From Escarpia spicata (Eukaryota > Annelida > Polychaeta > Sabellida > Siboglinidae), in the NCBI GenBank assembly GCA_963995525.1, contig OZ023208.1, positions 23,798,825 through 23,862,824 of the forward strand: 64,000 nucleotides of DNA, given 5' to 3'. Under the pieces are notes generated by a model. It searched no databases and had not been told where the DNA came from. It saw only the letters and a list, made by a program, of their open reading frames with translations. Both the position numbers and the translations under genes were made by a program. Shown here piece after piece: positions 1-12,093 of the stretch (position 1 is the stretch's first letter; each line of letters begins with the position of its first letter).

Positions 1-497
1 TAGTTCGTATAGTTTAAATAGTCCAGTCACATCCGCTATCATGTCACAGCGCGGTGCATGGTGACAGTTGTGTTGTTAGACGGTACAATTTTATAAAAAG
101 CATATCATGCACACTCGTTACTCGTCCGAGACTTGTACCAGACATGGGTAAATCATGATTCCAAGCCTGGTGCATGGTTGATTTTTATTCAATTTCAAAT
201 CAACCACAAATATTTCCTACCAAAAGGATTTCCCCAAACGGAACTATTTTATTTCAGCGGGGGTGCGAACGCACCCATCGTACACCTAGCATACGGACCT
301 GCATCCCCAACCTATCCACTTGATAACTAGCCCATTTTTTCCAATTTGCTTCGGTTATTGTATGATATCCGCCCTATCGACTGTTCTAACCTTAGAAAGG
401 TAATTTTATTTTCACAACAGTTTGATTCACGCCCTGTCAATTTAGTAATACTTGTTTTAGAAATACAGTTGATTTTATCCGCTGTAATAATAGGGAT
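1..497. other. Unannotated stretch left of the 54-bp array
   Basis: AT-rich sequence with only short open frames (up to 65 codons) that resemble nothing I know and have no visible splice context. I see no gene, repeat or RNA here. Confidence 0.5.
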
Positions 498-2288
498 AGT
501 TCGGAGAGAGTGTGACTTTATTGAATAGGAGCTTCAAATTTAATATATGAGTCCACAGTTCGGAGAGAGTGTGACTGTAGAGGAGCCTCAAATTTAATAT
601 ATGAGTCCACAGTTCGGAGAGAGTGTGACTATAGAGGAGTCTCAAATTTAATATATGGGTCCACAGTTCGGAGAGAGTGTGACTATAGAGGAGTCTCACA
701 TTTAATATATGGGTCCACAGTTCGGAGAGAGTGTGACTGTAGAGGAGTCTCAAATTTAATATATGGGTCCACAGTTCGGAGAGAATGTGACTGTAGAGGA
801 GTCTCAAATTTAATATATGGGTCCACAGTTCGGAGAGAGTGTGACTGTAGAGGAGTCTCAAATTTAATATATGGGTCCACAGTTCGGAGAGAGTGTGACT
901 ATAGAGGAGTCTCAAATTTAATATATGGGTCCACAGTTCGGAGAGAGTGTGACTATAGAGGAGTCTCACATTTAATATATGGGTCCACAGTTCGGAGAGA
1001 GTGTGACTGTAGAGGAGTCTCAAATTTAATATATGGGTCCACAGTTCGGAGAGAATGTGACTGTAGAGGAGTCTCAAATTTAATATATGGGTCCACAGTT
1101 CGGAGAGAGTGTGACTGTAGAGGAGTCTCAAATTTAATATATGGGTCCACAGTTCGGAGAGAGTGTGACTATAGAGGAGTCTCAAATTTAATATATGGGT
1201 CCACAGTTCGGAGAGAGTGTGACTATAGAGGAGTCTCAAATTTAATATATGGGTCCACAGTTCGGAGAGAGTGTGACTATAGAGGAGTCTCAAATTTAAT
1301 ATATGGGTCCACAGTTCGGAGAGAGTGTGACTGTAGAGGAGTCTCAAATTTAATATATGGGTCCACAGTTCGGAGAGAGTGTGACTATAGAGGAGTCTCA
1401 AATTTAATATATGAGTCCACAGTTCGGAGAGAGTGTGACTGTAGAGGAGTCTCAAATTTAATATATGGGTCCACAGTTCGGAGAGAGTGTGACTATAGAG
1501 GAGTCTCAAATTTAATATATGAGTCCACAGTTCGGAGAGAGTGTGACTGTAGAGGAGCCTAAAATTTAATATATGGGTCCACAGTTCGGAGAGAGTGTGA
1601 CTATAGAGGAGTCTCAAATTTAATATATGGGTCCACAGTTCGGAGAGAGTGTGACTATAGAGGAGTCTCAAATTTAATATATGAGTCCACAGTTCGGAGA
1701 GAGTGTGACTATAGAGGAGTCTCAAATTTAATATATGAGTCCACAGTTCGGAGAGAGTGTGACTATAGAGGAGTCTCAAATTTAATATATGGGTCCACAG
1801 TTCGGAGAGAGTGTGACTATAGAGGAGTCTCAAATTTAATATATGAGTCCACAGTTCGGAGAGAGTGTGACTATAGAGGAGTCTCAAATTTAATATATGA
1901 GTCCACAGTTCGGAGAGAGTGTGACTGTAGAGGAGCCTAAAATTTAATATATGAGTCCACAGTTCGGAGAGAGTGTGACTATAGAGGAGTCTCCAATTTA
2001 ATGTATGAGTCCACAGTTCGGAGAGAGTGTGACTGTAGAGGAGTCTCAAATTTAATATATGAGTCCACAGTTCGGAGAGAGTGTGACTATAGAGGAGTCT
2101 CAAATTTAATATATGAGTCCACAGTTCGGAGAGAGTGTGACTGTAGAGGAGCCTAAAATTTAATATATGGGTCCACAGTTCGGAGAGAGTGTGACTGTAG
2201 AGGAGCCTAAAATTTAATATATGGGTCCACAGTTCGGAGAGAATGTGACTGTAATGTAGAGGAGCCTCAAATTTAATATATGGGTCCA
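498..2288. repeat. 54-bp minisatellite, about 33 tandem copies
   Basis: The unit contains GTCCACAGTTCGGAGAGAG, then GTGACTATAGAGGAG and CAAATTTAATATATGG, and recurs every 54 bases from about 498 to 2288. Copies differ by a few substitutions (ATAGAGG or GTAGAGG, TCTCAAA or CCTAAAA, ATGGG or ATGAG). A larger period is visible: the variant TCTCACATTTAA occurs at about 691 and again 270 bases later, so five-unit blocks were duplicated. Because 54 is a multiple of three, the array is open in several frames. The longest frame, on the minus strand, repeats an 18-residue period containing YSHTLSELWTHILN. I read this as non-coding minisatellite DNA, not a protein gene. Confidence 0.93.
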
Positions 2289-4475
2289 AGAAACGGTTAA
2301 GAAGACGCGGGTAAATGGACGATGAATGAGCTGAAGGAACGGTCGCAGCTGTCCGGATGAACATTTAGAATAGCGACATATAAAATGACATGGGCATGTC
2401 TTTTGGTACCGACGCAGGAGGGTTGACTACCAAAAAGGAACAGGCGACGATACAGCTAGGCCGCCGGAAAAGAATATATCGTAACTAAGGTGGGAGGACT
2501 TGGTAACGAGGCAGAAGAGGATGACACGTGGAGACAGAAGACTGCCAAAATGAAAAAGTGGAAAAAGGTCAACTGTTGGGCAGGCAGCAGTACATGATCA
2601 AACATCGTCCTTCTATAAAGGGAAGAGCGAAAAGGAACACACTATGTCTCCCTAATTTTCGACTTTCATGCATGCAAATCATGTTAATTTCTTTTTCGAT
2701 AACCATTTATTTTTGTTTAATGCATATATCAAAGAAAACATGCGTCTGCTAACCACTTAGTGATGCATGTCATATTTTCTACCAGAAAAATTATTCCCAT
2801 AGTAAGTAAGCAAGTAAATTTATTTCCTCATCCATATGGTATACAACATATTTCAAGACAATAGCAACACAGATGAGGCGGCTACCAGAGAAATTAAAAA
2901 CCTATCGAGCTGGTAGCCTGTTAAATTAAAAACTAAATTATAGTACACTCCTGTATATAAATAACATTAAATAATATGTATGGTTGATAAAAATTTAGGC
3001 TAGGCAAATATTTCGAGAAAATGTTCCCTCCTTCTGTGTGTACGTATCGCCAACGGGAGCATGGACATTTTTGCTAGTATATAAAATTATCATGAGACAG
3101 ACGTACTTTCAAAGCAATATGAATGTTATCCGCAGTGCTGACTTACATCGTAAACCAAAAGAAAAACACGGCGCTTTGAAATACCTCGATTCTCCAAAGA
3201 TTGTGTGGGAACACTTTGAGAACCGCCTTCAAATATATCACAAAGAGCATAAGCAAAGGCCGATCTGTGTGCCAGATGGTCTCCCGCAAGTCGACTACGG
3301 TCTTTGACATAACGCACTACAGGGGGAGAAACCATATCCGCTTCTGGGTAAAAACGTTTGATTGGTAACTTTTAGCAGCATGCGCTATGCCACTGCGACG
3401 CTTCAGCGCGAAAGAACTTCGTACGTCGTATGCGACAGACGTGTTAAGACAGCATTAGTAATGACACTTCTGTCGTGATATCTAGAGCCATGCTGTATTG
3501 ACATTTAACAAAGAAGCAACTATTTGTAGCATAGAAATAATTTTCAAAGTTAAAATATGTCTTCGCAGTTCCTTAACGTGTTTAATGTTCACCTTAAGTC
3601 TTACTGTAGCATGGAATGTAATCGAAATAAATCAGCTATCCTTATTTTCATACACACCATTTGCCTACTATAAGCGCAAACCCATCCTCGCGCGCCGGGG
3701 GTCGCTGCTGCTGTTTACGTCAGTGCCAGCAGGCAGTACCCCAGGCCGATCGCTTTGCGAAACTCTGAATTTAAGCTCAGCCTATGAAATCGCTCGCTAG
3801 ATCAGTGGTTGGCGGCAGGTCAGGTAGTTATAATAAAACTAATTTCATCCAACCGTGGCTCGTGTTACATGCAATGTTTAGGAAGTAGAAGCAATTATTC
3901 GAATACACAATACGGCTCAGCTGCCCGTGCTAATGGGCGAACGGTCAGCCTTCACAACAATATGTCTTGAGCATTTAGCAAATCCTCCAGCAAAGAAAGG
4001 CATAGTGTTGAGCTATGTTTTATATCAGTACGTAGAACGTTATATTTAGCCGTTTCAGTTAACAGTTATGTTGAAGTGTAATCACTCGCACCCAACGAAT
4101 GATTCAAAAACATTTTCCACTGCTAGCGCCATTTAGCGGATTTTAAGGCTTAATATATATGCGCCTGGTAGCGGCGCCATCAGAGGTAGCGTTTTTCACA
4201 AGACAAAATGGCGATTCCTGTTGGAAGCGGGAAACAAAGTCAGGTGGAAATTATGTTTATTAGTGGCGCCTGTTTTAAGAACAAGCGATAAAAACGATGA
4301 TGGTCAATGGCATTAGGATAAAAAATAATCTACCACTTTCTGAAACTTTGGTTACCCGCCAGGTCAGTAAAATATGAAAGTAAAAAATTAAAACTTGTGG
4401 CCCGAATTGGTTTGAAAACTAAAACAAAAGACGCCGGGCTTAGCCTTATGTTGAGGCCTATCATATGATCGCTCT
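2289..4475. other. Intergenic, no gene recognised
   Basis: Only short unrecognised open frames occur, the longest being 100 codons at 3498-3800. At 2880-2918 there is a short perfect hairpin, GGCTACCAG paired with CTGGTAGCC around a 21-base loop. It lies downstream of a TAAG-type simple run (about 2803-2820) that resembles a retroposon tail. Nothing here supports a gene. Confidence 0.45.
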
Positions 4476-4530
4476 ATGATTTCTTATTGGCCAAGTTACC
4501 GCCGACCGTCGTGTTATGACCAAAAAAACT

Positions 4531-4766
4531 GCACACACCAGCCGACTCGTCATCGGATATGCGCCGACTTGTCACCGGATACCTCCTTATCTAACGCCGA
4601 CTGCCGATTTACGCCGACCGCCGATTCAACATTCGAATCGGCGTACTCGGCGCTATAAGGACGACTGTCGGGCTTAAATTCGGCAGTCACCAACCGACTA
4701 CCGTCGGCCGACTTTTTTTATGCCGACTAGTCGGTTGATGTGTGTCGAAAATCGGCTGGTGTGTGC
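4531..4766. mobile_element. Candidate MITE with 15-bp terminal inverted repeats
   Basis: The left end GCACACACCAGCCGA (4531-4545) is matched perfectly in inverted orientation by TCGGCTGGTGTGTGC (4752-4766). The 236-bp interior is rich in GCCGAC on one side and GTCGGC on the other, so much of the element can fold on itself. It has no coding capacity. I cannot define a target-site duplication with certainty, so the superfamily is unknown. Confidence 0.65.
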
Positions 4767-5137
4767 CTAGCATAAGAAAATTTTCTTTCAGAGCCATTCA
4801 AAAGGGAAAAACGCCTTTGGTTTGATTAATCAACGGAGGCACTATTTTCAAACAAACCGTAAAACACAAACAAAAATACAGATCAACCAGTTAGTGTGGC
4901 CAATTAATCAGATAAATCAAAGAACCAATCAATATGCGCGGTCAATTAAAATAAATGATCAAACAAACTTCACGACACATTAAATGTGCATCAGTAAAAC
5001 TGTTTTAAATCTTAAAAGTATCATGTCCAAACATGTCATTTTCATCAATTTCAGGTGTCGTTATTGATTGTGTCATTTTCGCAGGGGTATCTTTGGTTAA
5101 TACCGATTTGTTGTATGTAATTTTCAGAGGTACCTTT

Positions 5138-5468
5138 ATAAAAAAGTAAAGATAATTGTTTATATAGCGCCGTATCCATATTCAATTCTTACTACAGCTC
5201 AAAACATTGTACATTTCACTCCCTGGCAGATTTGTACGATCGAACACCATCTTGACGTCTGTGGAAAACATTCAACCACGCTGCGATTAATGCGTGAAGA
5301 CTATTCGCACACAAAAATACATCATTGTCTACAACCAGCTACGTTAACTGCAGCAACGTGGAGTGAACGAACTTGCCTACTACAAGCTCAAAACAGCAGC
5401 AACAAGCCTCGAAACCGGAGGCACTCGACTACGTGTTCAGTGCTTTAACCGCTACGCCACTGAGCCCT
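5138..5468 (-). mobile_element. tRNA-headed SINE, copy 1
   Basis: Read on the minus strand, this starts with a tRNA-like head: an A-box-like AGTGGCGTAGCGGTTAAAG and a B-box-like GGTTTCGAGG. A body follows containing GGCAAGTTCGTTCACTC and CGCATTAATCGCAGCGTGG, and the tail contains GGCGCTATATAAAC. The body and tail match the elements at 35235 and 47153, so this is one dispersed SINE family. The tail resembles L2-type LINE 3' ends, which suggests (inference) mobilisation by an L2 LINE. Confidence 0.75.
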
Positions 5469-5479
5469 ACACTTTAGGG

Positions 5480-6340
5480 AGTCTACAAAACCGTAGTTGA
5501 CGGTGCGCGACAGTCGTGAATTGGGGGCACGCCGTATGGGAAGACTCGAGAAGCCGATATGGACTGCACCAAGCGCCGTACAAGAGTTGTCGCCTATTAC
5601 CGGCTGTGTGTAGGCCCGAACACGGGCGGTTCATATCTCCGTGGCCACGCACGCTCCCCCGGACGTACAAACTACACGAGTAGAACATTCTAGACAGCTG
5701 ATCATGACATCCGCTACACAGTCGCCAGCTCACTCCTCGCTGATTAACGTCAAGCGAAATTTCCAACGGCCCCGGCGGATGGCAAACAGTCTACATTAAC
5801 AACGCGGCAAAAACAAAACAGGCATGTCGCTGTATAGACAACTCGCGGTGTAGACTGGACGCCCTATAGACTGGCCGCCGAGTAGACTGAACGCAATCTA
5901 GAATGACAACTCTGTAGAAGGGACCACCAGGAAGATTAGACAAAGTGTAGACAGTCTTCTGTATTACACGATGGAAGACGCAGCATTACACGTAAGACCT
6001 ACAGAAATCCGCCTACAACAGTAAATTCCGCCGCGCACAAATTTTTACAAAATAATATTTAATTTTTTGATTAATTCAGTTGGTCGACACGTGCAGTGTC
6101 AACCTACTGGCGACGGTGTTGAGTTGCCGGACAACTAAACAAATCTGAAATACTCTGCGTTGATGCAATGTGAGTGTCGTGACTTCCTTAGCAGTTATGA
6201 AGAATATCAAGCAGCTATTGCTTATACCTTGGTATACTATTGATAACTAATCCATGATGGACAGTTTTAACTTACACAATTTTACCGTGAATATGCACAC
6301 TTGCGTCCAAGCCGGGTCAATCAGTGCGCTGTCACTATGG
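5480..6340. other. No gene; short TAGACTG motif repeats
   Basis: At about 5845-5930 a TAGACTGGACGCC-like motif recurs imperfectly (TAGACTGGCCGCC, TAGACTGAACGC). The remainder shows no convincing coding sequence. Confidence 0.4.
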
Positions 6341-6359
6341 TATAAAACGGCCCCTTCAA

Positions 6360-6424
6360 CGATGGGGCAACACGGCCCCGGGGTCGTTTTACCCCACCAG
6401 GGGGACGGTTTACCCCACGTATAA
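6360..6424. repeat. GTGGGGTAAAACG-type motifs left of the Tigger relic
   Basis: CGTTTTACCCCACC and CGGTTTACCCCACG occur head to tail within 40 bases here. Related motifs occur to the right of the transposase relic at about 8868 (GCGTTTTACCCTCAC) and 9012 (CCGTTTTACCCCACC). Their position on both flanks suggests terminal or subterminal repeats of that element. I could not fix exact ends or a TA duplication. Confidence 0.4.
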
Positions 6425-6582
6425 CTAATCATACTATTCTTAGTTGATTATATATAATTTTGTATCATTTATATTGTTTTTCTACAATGTAGTAAGTTAA
6501 TTATTTTCTGTAAAGCGTAGTGCTTTGCATTGGATATATGGCACCTTATAAATTATTCTACTTAATTACTTTTTTTCAGAAT

Positions 6583-8733
6583 ATGCCACGGAAATACATC
6601 GGAAAGTCGACCTGAAATGTCTGGGATACAAACTCAATGGCTTTGGCCATTGCGGCCGTGGAACGGGGAGAGATGGGATTAAAAAAAACAGCTAAAGAGT
6701 TTGGCGTAACTAGAACGATTCTGAAGAAAATATGTAAATATGTCAATAAGCATGCTAAAGGAACTGCCAAAACACTCGGTCGTTTTATGGTAAGCGTTGT
6801 TAGAGGCTGAGTCTTGATTTGTGTTGTCATTTTCGCGTAAATATCACAGAAACCTACAGCACAGCAACACAATCACATAAACTGATTACTTCGAATTGTT
6901 TTTTTTCCAGACGACATTCTCTCCAGCCGTAGAGCGTGACCTGGTGAAATACGTAGTGGAGATGGAAGAGACGATGTTCGGGATCGGAATCACCGAAGTT
7001 CGAAAACTAACGTTTCAACTAGCTGAGTGCAATAGGTTGACGCACCGTTTCAAAAATGAGATGGCTTGAAAAGACTGGGTCTGTGGTTTCCTGGCTCGAA
7101 ATCCAGTCATATATGTTCGAACACCAGAAGCAACGGCAGCATCGAGAGCGCGTGGCATTAATAAACAAGCAGTTGGGAAATTCGTTGACGATCCGGAAAC
7201 TCTTGTGGATCAGTGGAAAGTCCCACCAAGCAACATCTAGAACGTCGACGAAACGGGAATGACGACTGTGCAGAGCAGGCCATCAAGAATTTTAGCTAAA
7301 AAAGGTCGACGCCAGGCCGGGGCAATTACATCGGCGGAACATGGTCAGTTATAGTCATCATTGAGATCAGCATGAATGCCATTGGAGTGGGTGGAAGCAA
7401 AATTCAATCTTTTTGCAGTGGTTTGAGCATTTCGTAAGGGTGACATGTGCTTCCAAGCATAACCCGATGATGGTTATCCTCGATGGTCACTCCACCCACA
7501 CAACGAATATCAACGTCATCAGCTACTACGCCAGAGACAACGGAGTGCACATTCTATGTCTTCCGTCCCATTGCTCGCACCGTCTACAACCGCTGGATGT
7601 GTCTTTCATGAAGCCGTTGTTTACCTACTATACGCAGGCCATTGAGACTTGGTTGCGAAACCATCCAGGCAGGACTGTGTCCGTGTTCTAGGTGGCAGAG
7701 TTGTTCAACCAAACCTACCTCAAATCAGCCACGGCGCTGGTTGCTGCAAACGGATTTCGTAAGACAGGTGTTTACCCTGTAAATTGCCCATAGTCAACCT
7801 GCAGATGTTCACGTTGCCCAGAGTCAACCGGCAGATGTTCACGTTACCCAGAGTCAACCCGCAGATGTTCACGTTGGCCAAAGTCAACCCGCAGATGTTC
7901 ACGTTGGCCAGAGTCAACGCGCAGATGTTCACGTTGACCAGATTAAACCTGCAGATGTTCACATTGCCCAGAGCCAACTCGCAGATGTTCACGTTGTCCA
8001 GAGTCAACCCGCAGATGTTCACGTTGCCCAGAGTCAACCCGCATATGTTCACATTGGCCAGAGTCAACCTGCAGATGTTCACGTTGCCCAGAGTCAACCT
8101 ACAGATATTCACGTTGCCCAGTGTCAACCCGAAAATGTTCAGGTTGACCAGAGTCAACCTACAGATGTTCAGATAATGGAAACCCATGAACATAATCTGT
8201 CAAATGACCATGTTCCTGGCACAAGTGGTTATATATCGCCATTAGCTACCTCTCCACCTCCGACACTTCCTGTTGTCTTAACCCAACAAAGCAAACGGCG
8301 ATCAGCATCGAATGCGGCGCAGGTGATAGCTGGTAGTCCGTATAAGAAAATGCTTTTTGAAGATACAAAAAAATCCATAGCTTTGGAAGACAAGAACGAG
8401 AGAAAAAGAGCCAGAGACGATAGAAAGAATGCGAAGGAAGAGCAGAATAAGCCGAGGAAATATCAACCGAAGAAACAACTGAAAGCTCAGAAAACTGGAA
8501 CAAAATTCAAGAAGCTGTCAACCTCTGGGAAATGCAACGGTACGGAAGCATCATCCACTGAAACCGAACAAACAACCATTTGCTTATTCTGTGCGTATGA
8601 ATATGGGAAGTCTGACAAATCTTCAGATGACTGCTGGATCCAATGCACTTCCTGCCACTGCTAGGCACACGACCAGTGTGTTTGTGTTGATTCGGACGAT
8701 GACGATGAGTATGTGTGAGACGTGTGTTTGTAG
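6583..8733 (+). pseudogene. Decayed Tigger/pogo-type DDE transposase with C-terminal PHD-like finger
   Basis: The relic begins MPRKYIGK and continues with a psq-type helix-turn-helix segment (ALAIAAVERGEMGLKKTAKE). A likely intron follows at about 6789-6911 (GTAAGC to TTTTCCAG). Next come blocks typical of Tigger transposases: FQLAECNRLTHRF, NVDETGMTTVQ (first catalytic Asp), VILDGHSTHT (second) and SHRLQPLDVSFMKPL (third). After the DDE core come GFRKTGVYPVN, a ten-residue repeat linker, a lysine-rich region and a PHD-like finger (CLFCAYEYG, WIQCTSCHC, then AHDQC). In-frame stops and frameshifts break it: TGA just after the start, TAG before NVDETG, TAG after the DDE core, and TAG where a PHD Trp is expected. 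The family is clear; this copy cannot encode a working enzyme. Confidence 0.9.
7784..8175 (+). repeat. 30-bp minisatellite inside the transposase relic, 13 copies
   Basis: GCAGATGTTCACGTTGCCCA followed by GAGTCAACCC repeats every 30 bases. In the frame that continues into the downstream PHD-finger segment it reads ADVHVAQSQP over and over, without a stop. It was therefore probably a coding ten-residue linker between the DDE domain and the PHD finger. The DDE segment is in another frame, so a frameshift lies near 7780-7790. Confidence 0.9.
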
Positions 8734-9189
8734 AAAGCACATATTCTGCGCCTAGCATATCTTTTGGGTCCGTTCTTATGCAAATAATTATATTTGGGAT
8801 TTGTCTTGAATGTTTGTTGGTTCATTAGTTTACATTTGTGGGGACCGCCCCCACCCCGACAGGGGGCGTTTTACCCTCACTAGCAGGTAAAATCTAACCA
8901 GTTCGTTACTGCATATGTTGTTGGCATTAACCAAGTCTTTAACAAAGCACATCTACTGTTACAATATACGTACGTTGTTTTTGTTCTACGCCCTTCGGTT
9001 TGTTGGGTGAGCCGTTTTACCCCACCTTCCCCTACAATGATGTGATCATACGCGATCGTTTCCTGGACGTCATTCTTCCGTCAATGTGAACCAGTTATTT
9101 GACGGGCGTTTTGTTTGCTCACGAACCACAACGAATTGGTCGATGTCGGAAACATTTACGGCAGCCGGAAATGGGAGCGAGAGTGCGAT

Positions 9190-9810
9190 ACACACGCGCG
9201 CCATCGCGCTTTCTCATTCCTTTTCATTCACACTTGATCTCTTTCGCGTTATTTTCCTCTTTTTTCTGTCTCTCGTTTTTCTCTCTATCTTTCTTTCCCT
9301 CATTCTTTCTATCTCTCTGTCTGTCTCTGTCTCATTATTTCTTTCCCTTCTTCACTCTGTCTCTCCTTCTCTCTTTCTGTCTTTCTCACTTTCTCGTTTT
9401 CTCTTTCTCTCTTTCCTTATTTCTTTTTTCTGTCTGTCTCTCTTTCGATCATTCTCTTTGTCTCTTTTTCTCTTTATTTGTCTCTCTTTCTCTCATTGTC
9501 TCATTATTTCTTTGTGTCTTTTGTTCTTTCTTTATTTCTATCTTTCTCTCTTTTGCTTTTTACTCTTTCTCACTTTCCATTCTCTTTCTCTCTATCTCCT
9601 TCTGTCTTTCTCTTTTTACCTTTTTTTCTTTTTCCTTCTTTCTCTTCCAATAATTTGGTATCCCTGTATTTCTGTGCCTCCCACTTTCCTTTCTCTCTCA
9701 GTCTGTCTGCGTCCCTCTGTCCCTCAGTCCTTCCGTCCCACCGTTCCCTCGCTCCCTCGTTCCCCTCTTCCACCCGTGCATCCATCCATCCTTCCGTCCG
9801 TATACGTTAG
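9190..9810. repeat. Pyrimidine-rich (TCTT/TCTC) low-complexity tract
   Basis: About 600 bases of CT-rich sequence on the + strand (TCTTTCTCTC, CTGTCTCTC, then TCCCTCNNTCC types). The long open frames rich in Ser, Leu and Phe are a consequence of composition. Confidence 0.9.
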
Positions 9811-9849
9811 GAAAATATATCTAAAAAAGTATATTGTTTGTTAAATTCA

Positions 9850-10880
9850 ACGTAGAATCTCTCATCGTAGTGGCGGATATATGTCGACATTCTCAACTTT
9901 CTCTCTCGTTTGCTCGCACATTACGACTTATCAGCGAATGTAAGCACGATACAACTTTTGTATAGGCATATACGTTCTGGATATGAAAACGCATGTATCG
10001 TCGTCACACAAGATGTTTATTTCGGTGATAATGTTTTGCGAGTTAAACGACTGCAGTTGATTGATGAAGCTTGACTCTTGGGTGTCGTTCGCGCTCTTAA
10101 TATGTGAATAGGACCAAACATTATGAATAATAGCAAGCCGCCTCTAATAACATGCCAGCAAGCCGCCTCTAATAACATGCCGACCAACGCTCTCACAAGG
10201 CACGTCAGCGGTAGGTTCTTTCATTGCGTTCGGTTCTGTCACGCTGTGCCTGACCTTTTGTAAAATTCTTCACAATAGGGTTTCTATTACATACTCTAAC
10301 AGTCGACTCATGTTGTCATTGGATTTGACGTATCGACGCCTACTATATATTATCTCTTGTACGATGTTACCTTGGGCTTCAAATGGTCCGACGGCAAGGC
10401 GATTTACCACATTACCTGAATTATACATTTGCTCTAGTAGATAGTCAAGTATCCATATATGTATATATACCGTAGGGAACGACACAGGTAGACGAGGCGA
10501 AACCGTGATGGAACCCACAGATGCACAGCGTGCGTTGCAAATGCGAATTTCATATCGAATTTCCAATCGCATTCAGGTGTTTAAAGGACAACATAGGTTT
10601 GTCGGTTGATTATTTGCGACAAGCAGCCACCTGTTGTGATTAATGACGGACGCGTTCATTGTCTCGTCGAGTAAGCTCGTAGCCGCATGACGCATGAACC
10701 GGCGTGCAATGACTCATTAATTATCACCGCTTATCGCCCCGGTTGATTGGTTATAACTTGTTAGTTTTTTTTTTTTAAATTGCGGTTGCTTGTTATACTA
10801 CGCCGTCCATCACCCAGTGTGCCGCTGTTCGAGACGCCGCTGCTATTTCTAGTCGTACTATTTTTTCTGTAGTATAATGT
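9850..10880. other. Intergenic; one 26-bp tandem duplication
   Basis: AGCAAGCCGCCTCTAATAAC and the following ATGCC occur twice in a row at about 10132-10184. No recognisable coding sequence otherwise. Confidence 0.5.
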
Positions 10881-11039
10881 CTGCTGTTGCTTCCACGAAT
10901 ACACATTCTTTTGTTGCTTAGTCTGTTATTGTTTGTTACGCTTCGGCTGTGTTTTTATTGTTGTCGTTGTTTGCTGTTGATGCCCGCCGAGGTTGTTTTT
11001 TTGCAAACGAAGATGATGCTGTTGCTGTTTCTGCTTCCA

Positions 11040-11220
11040 TTTCTGCTGTTGTTGTTGTTGCTGCTGCTGTTGCTACTGCTGCTGCTACTGCTGCTGTTGC
11101 TGCAGCTACTGCTGTGCTGCTGTGCTGCTGCTACTGCTGCAGCTGCTACTGCTGCTGTGCTGCTGCTGCTGCTGTTACTATAACTGCTACTGTCGTTGTT
11201 GTTATTGCTGCTGCTGAATT
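11040..11220. repeat. CTG/GTTGCT trinucleotide microsatellite
   Basis: Imperfect CTG repeat (TGCTGCTGTTGCTACTGCTG). It gives homopolymeric Leu, Ala/Val or Ser/Asn frames that I treat as non-coding. Confidence 0.9.
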
Positions 11221-11239
11221 GTCGTTTCTTTGACATCTT

Positions 11240-12093
11240 CTTCTTGATTATAACTTATGGCCTTTCTATTACTGGGCACAATTCATATCCTACATCCTTC
11301 TCATTTGCCGCCTTACCATCGGCTTTTATCCGTATTATTAATTCACCCCCTCTCTCCATAACTTCCTCCCCCAGCCACCCCTTCCGTACCCCCAGTCATC
11401 ACCCCTTCCTCCCCCACTCCCCTATATGCCGTCTGCCCAAGTGTTTTGTCGTCGCAGATGTTGAATCCGTCTTTGGTACATTTCCGGAAGTCTCCGCCTT
11501 GTCACCTCTATCAATACTGTGATGTCATTCACTCTCCCATCTTCTGTTTCCACCGTCTCCTGATGTTGCCAATTAACATTCTTTCCACGCTTCTTTTCGC
11601 CCGATGCGGTGCTCTGTTCGCTGTTTTAGCTACGAGCCCACATTAGGTCCGCTTGACGACATCAATACGTCTAAGTCGTAGTTAGAGGCATCTAGCTGAG
11701 GAATAAACATGACATTGATAGGACACTGTGCATTTTGCGTCGTCACATTTAAAGCACTTTCCGTAAGTTGCCTTCGTTAGGCTCACGCAGACTCCATACT
11801 GTTTACCTAGATATACAGTATGTATATTATCAAACGCAAACACGTCAAATCGTTTATTCGAGTTTGCATCGATGCGTGATACGAAGGGAAGCCGCCTGTT
11901 ACATGGTATCCCAAATACCGCGATCTTTCTCCTACGAGTTGATTGAGCTACTTTATTGCTTTGATGTAAAGTTCATGGTGTAATGTCGCCTGAATGCCGT
12001 GGCACACATTGCAACGACAGGTGCATCGCCTGTTCACCGGAAATTGCTCCAACACTCTCAAGACGTCGCTGATTACTGTTTGTTTCATGTGAA
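11240..12093. other. Intergenic, no gene recognised
   Basis: Includes a C-rich, CCCTCC-containing stretch at about 11340-11420. No protein family, RNA gene or repeat family is recognised. Confidence 0.4.

Noticed and set aside
498..2288. CRISPR array
   Set aside because: Whole units repeat without unique spacers, and the sequence is animal DNA.
475..2364. 629-codon open frame over the 54-bp array
   Set aside because: Openness follows from a stop-free unit of 54 bases. The same array is open in other frames too, and there is no start context, splice evidence or known repeat-protein fold.
2880..2918. Short hairpin as a regulatory RNA
   Set aside because: A 9-bp stem with an AT-rich 21-base loop is too little evidence.
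9086..9844. Ser/Leu/Phe-rich 252-codon frame
   Set aside because: Arises from the CT-rich tract. The same applies to the frames at 56948-57679.
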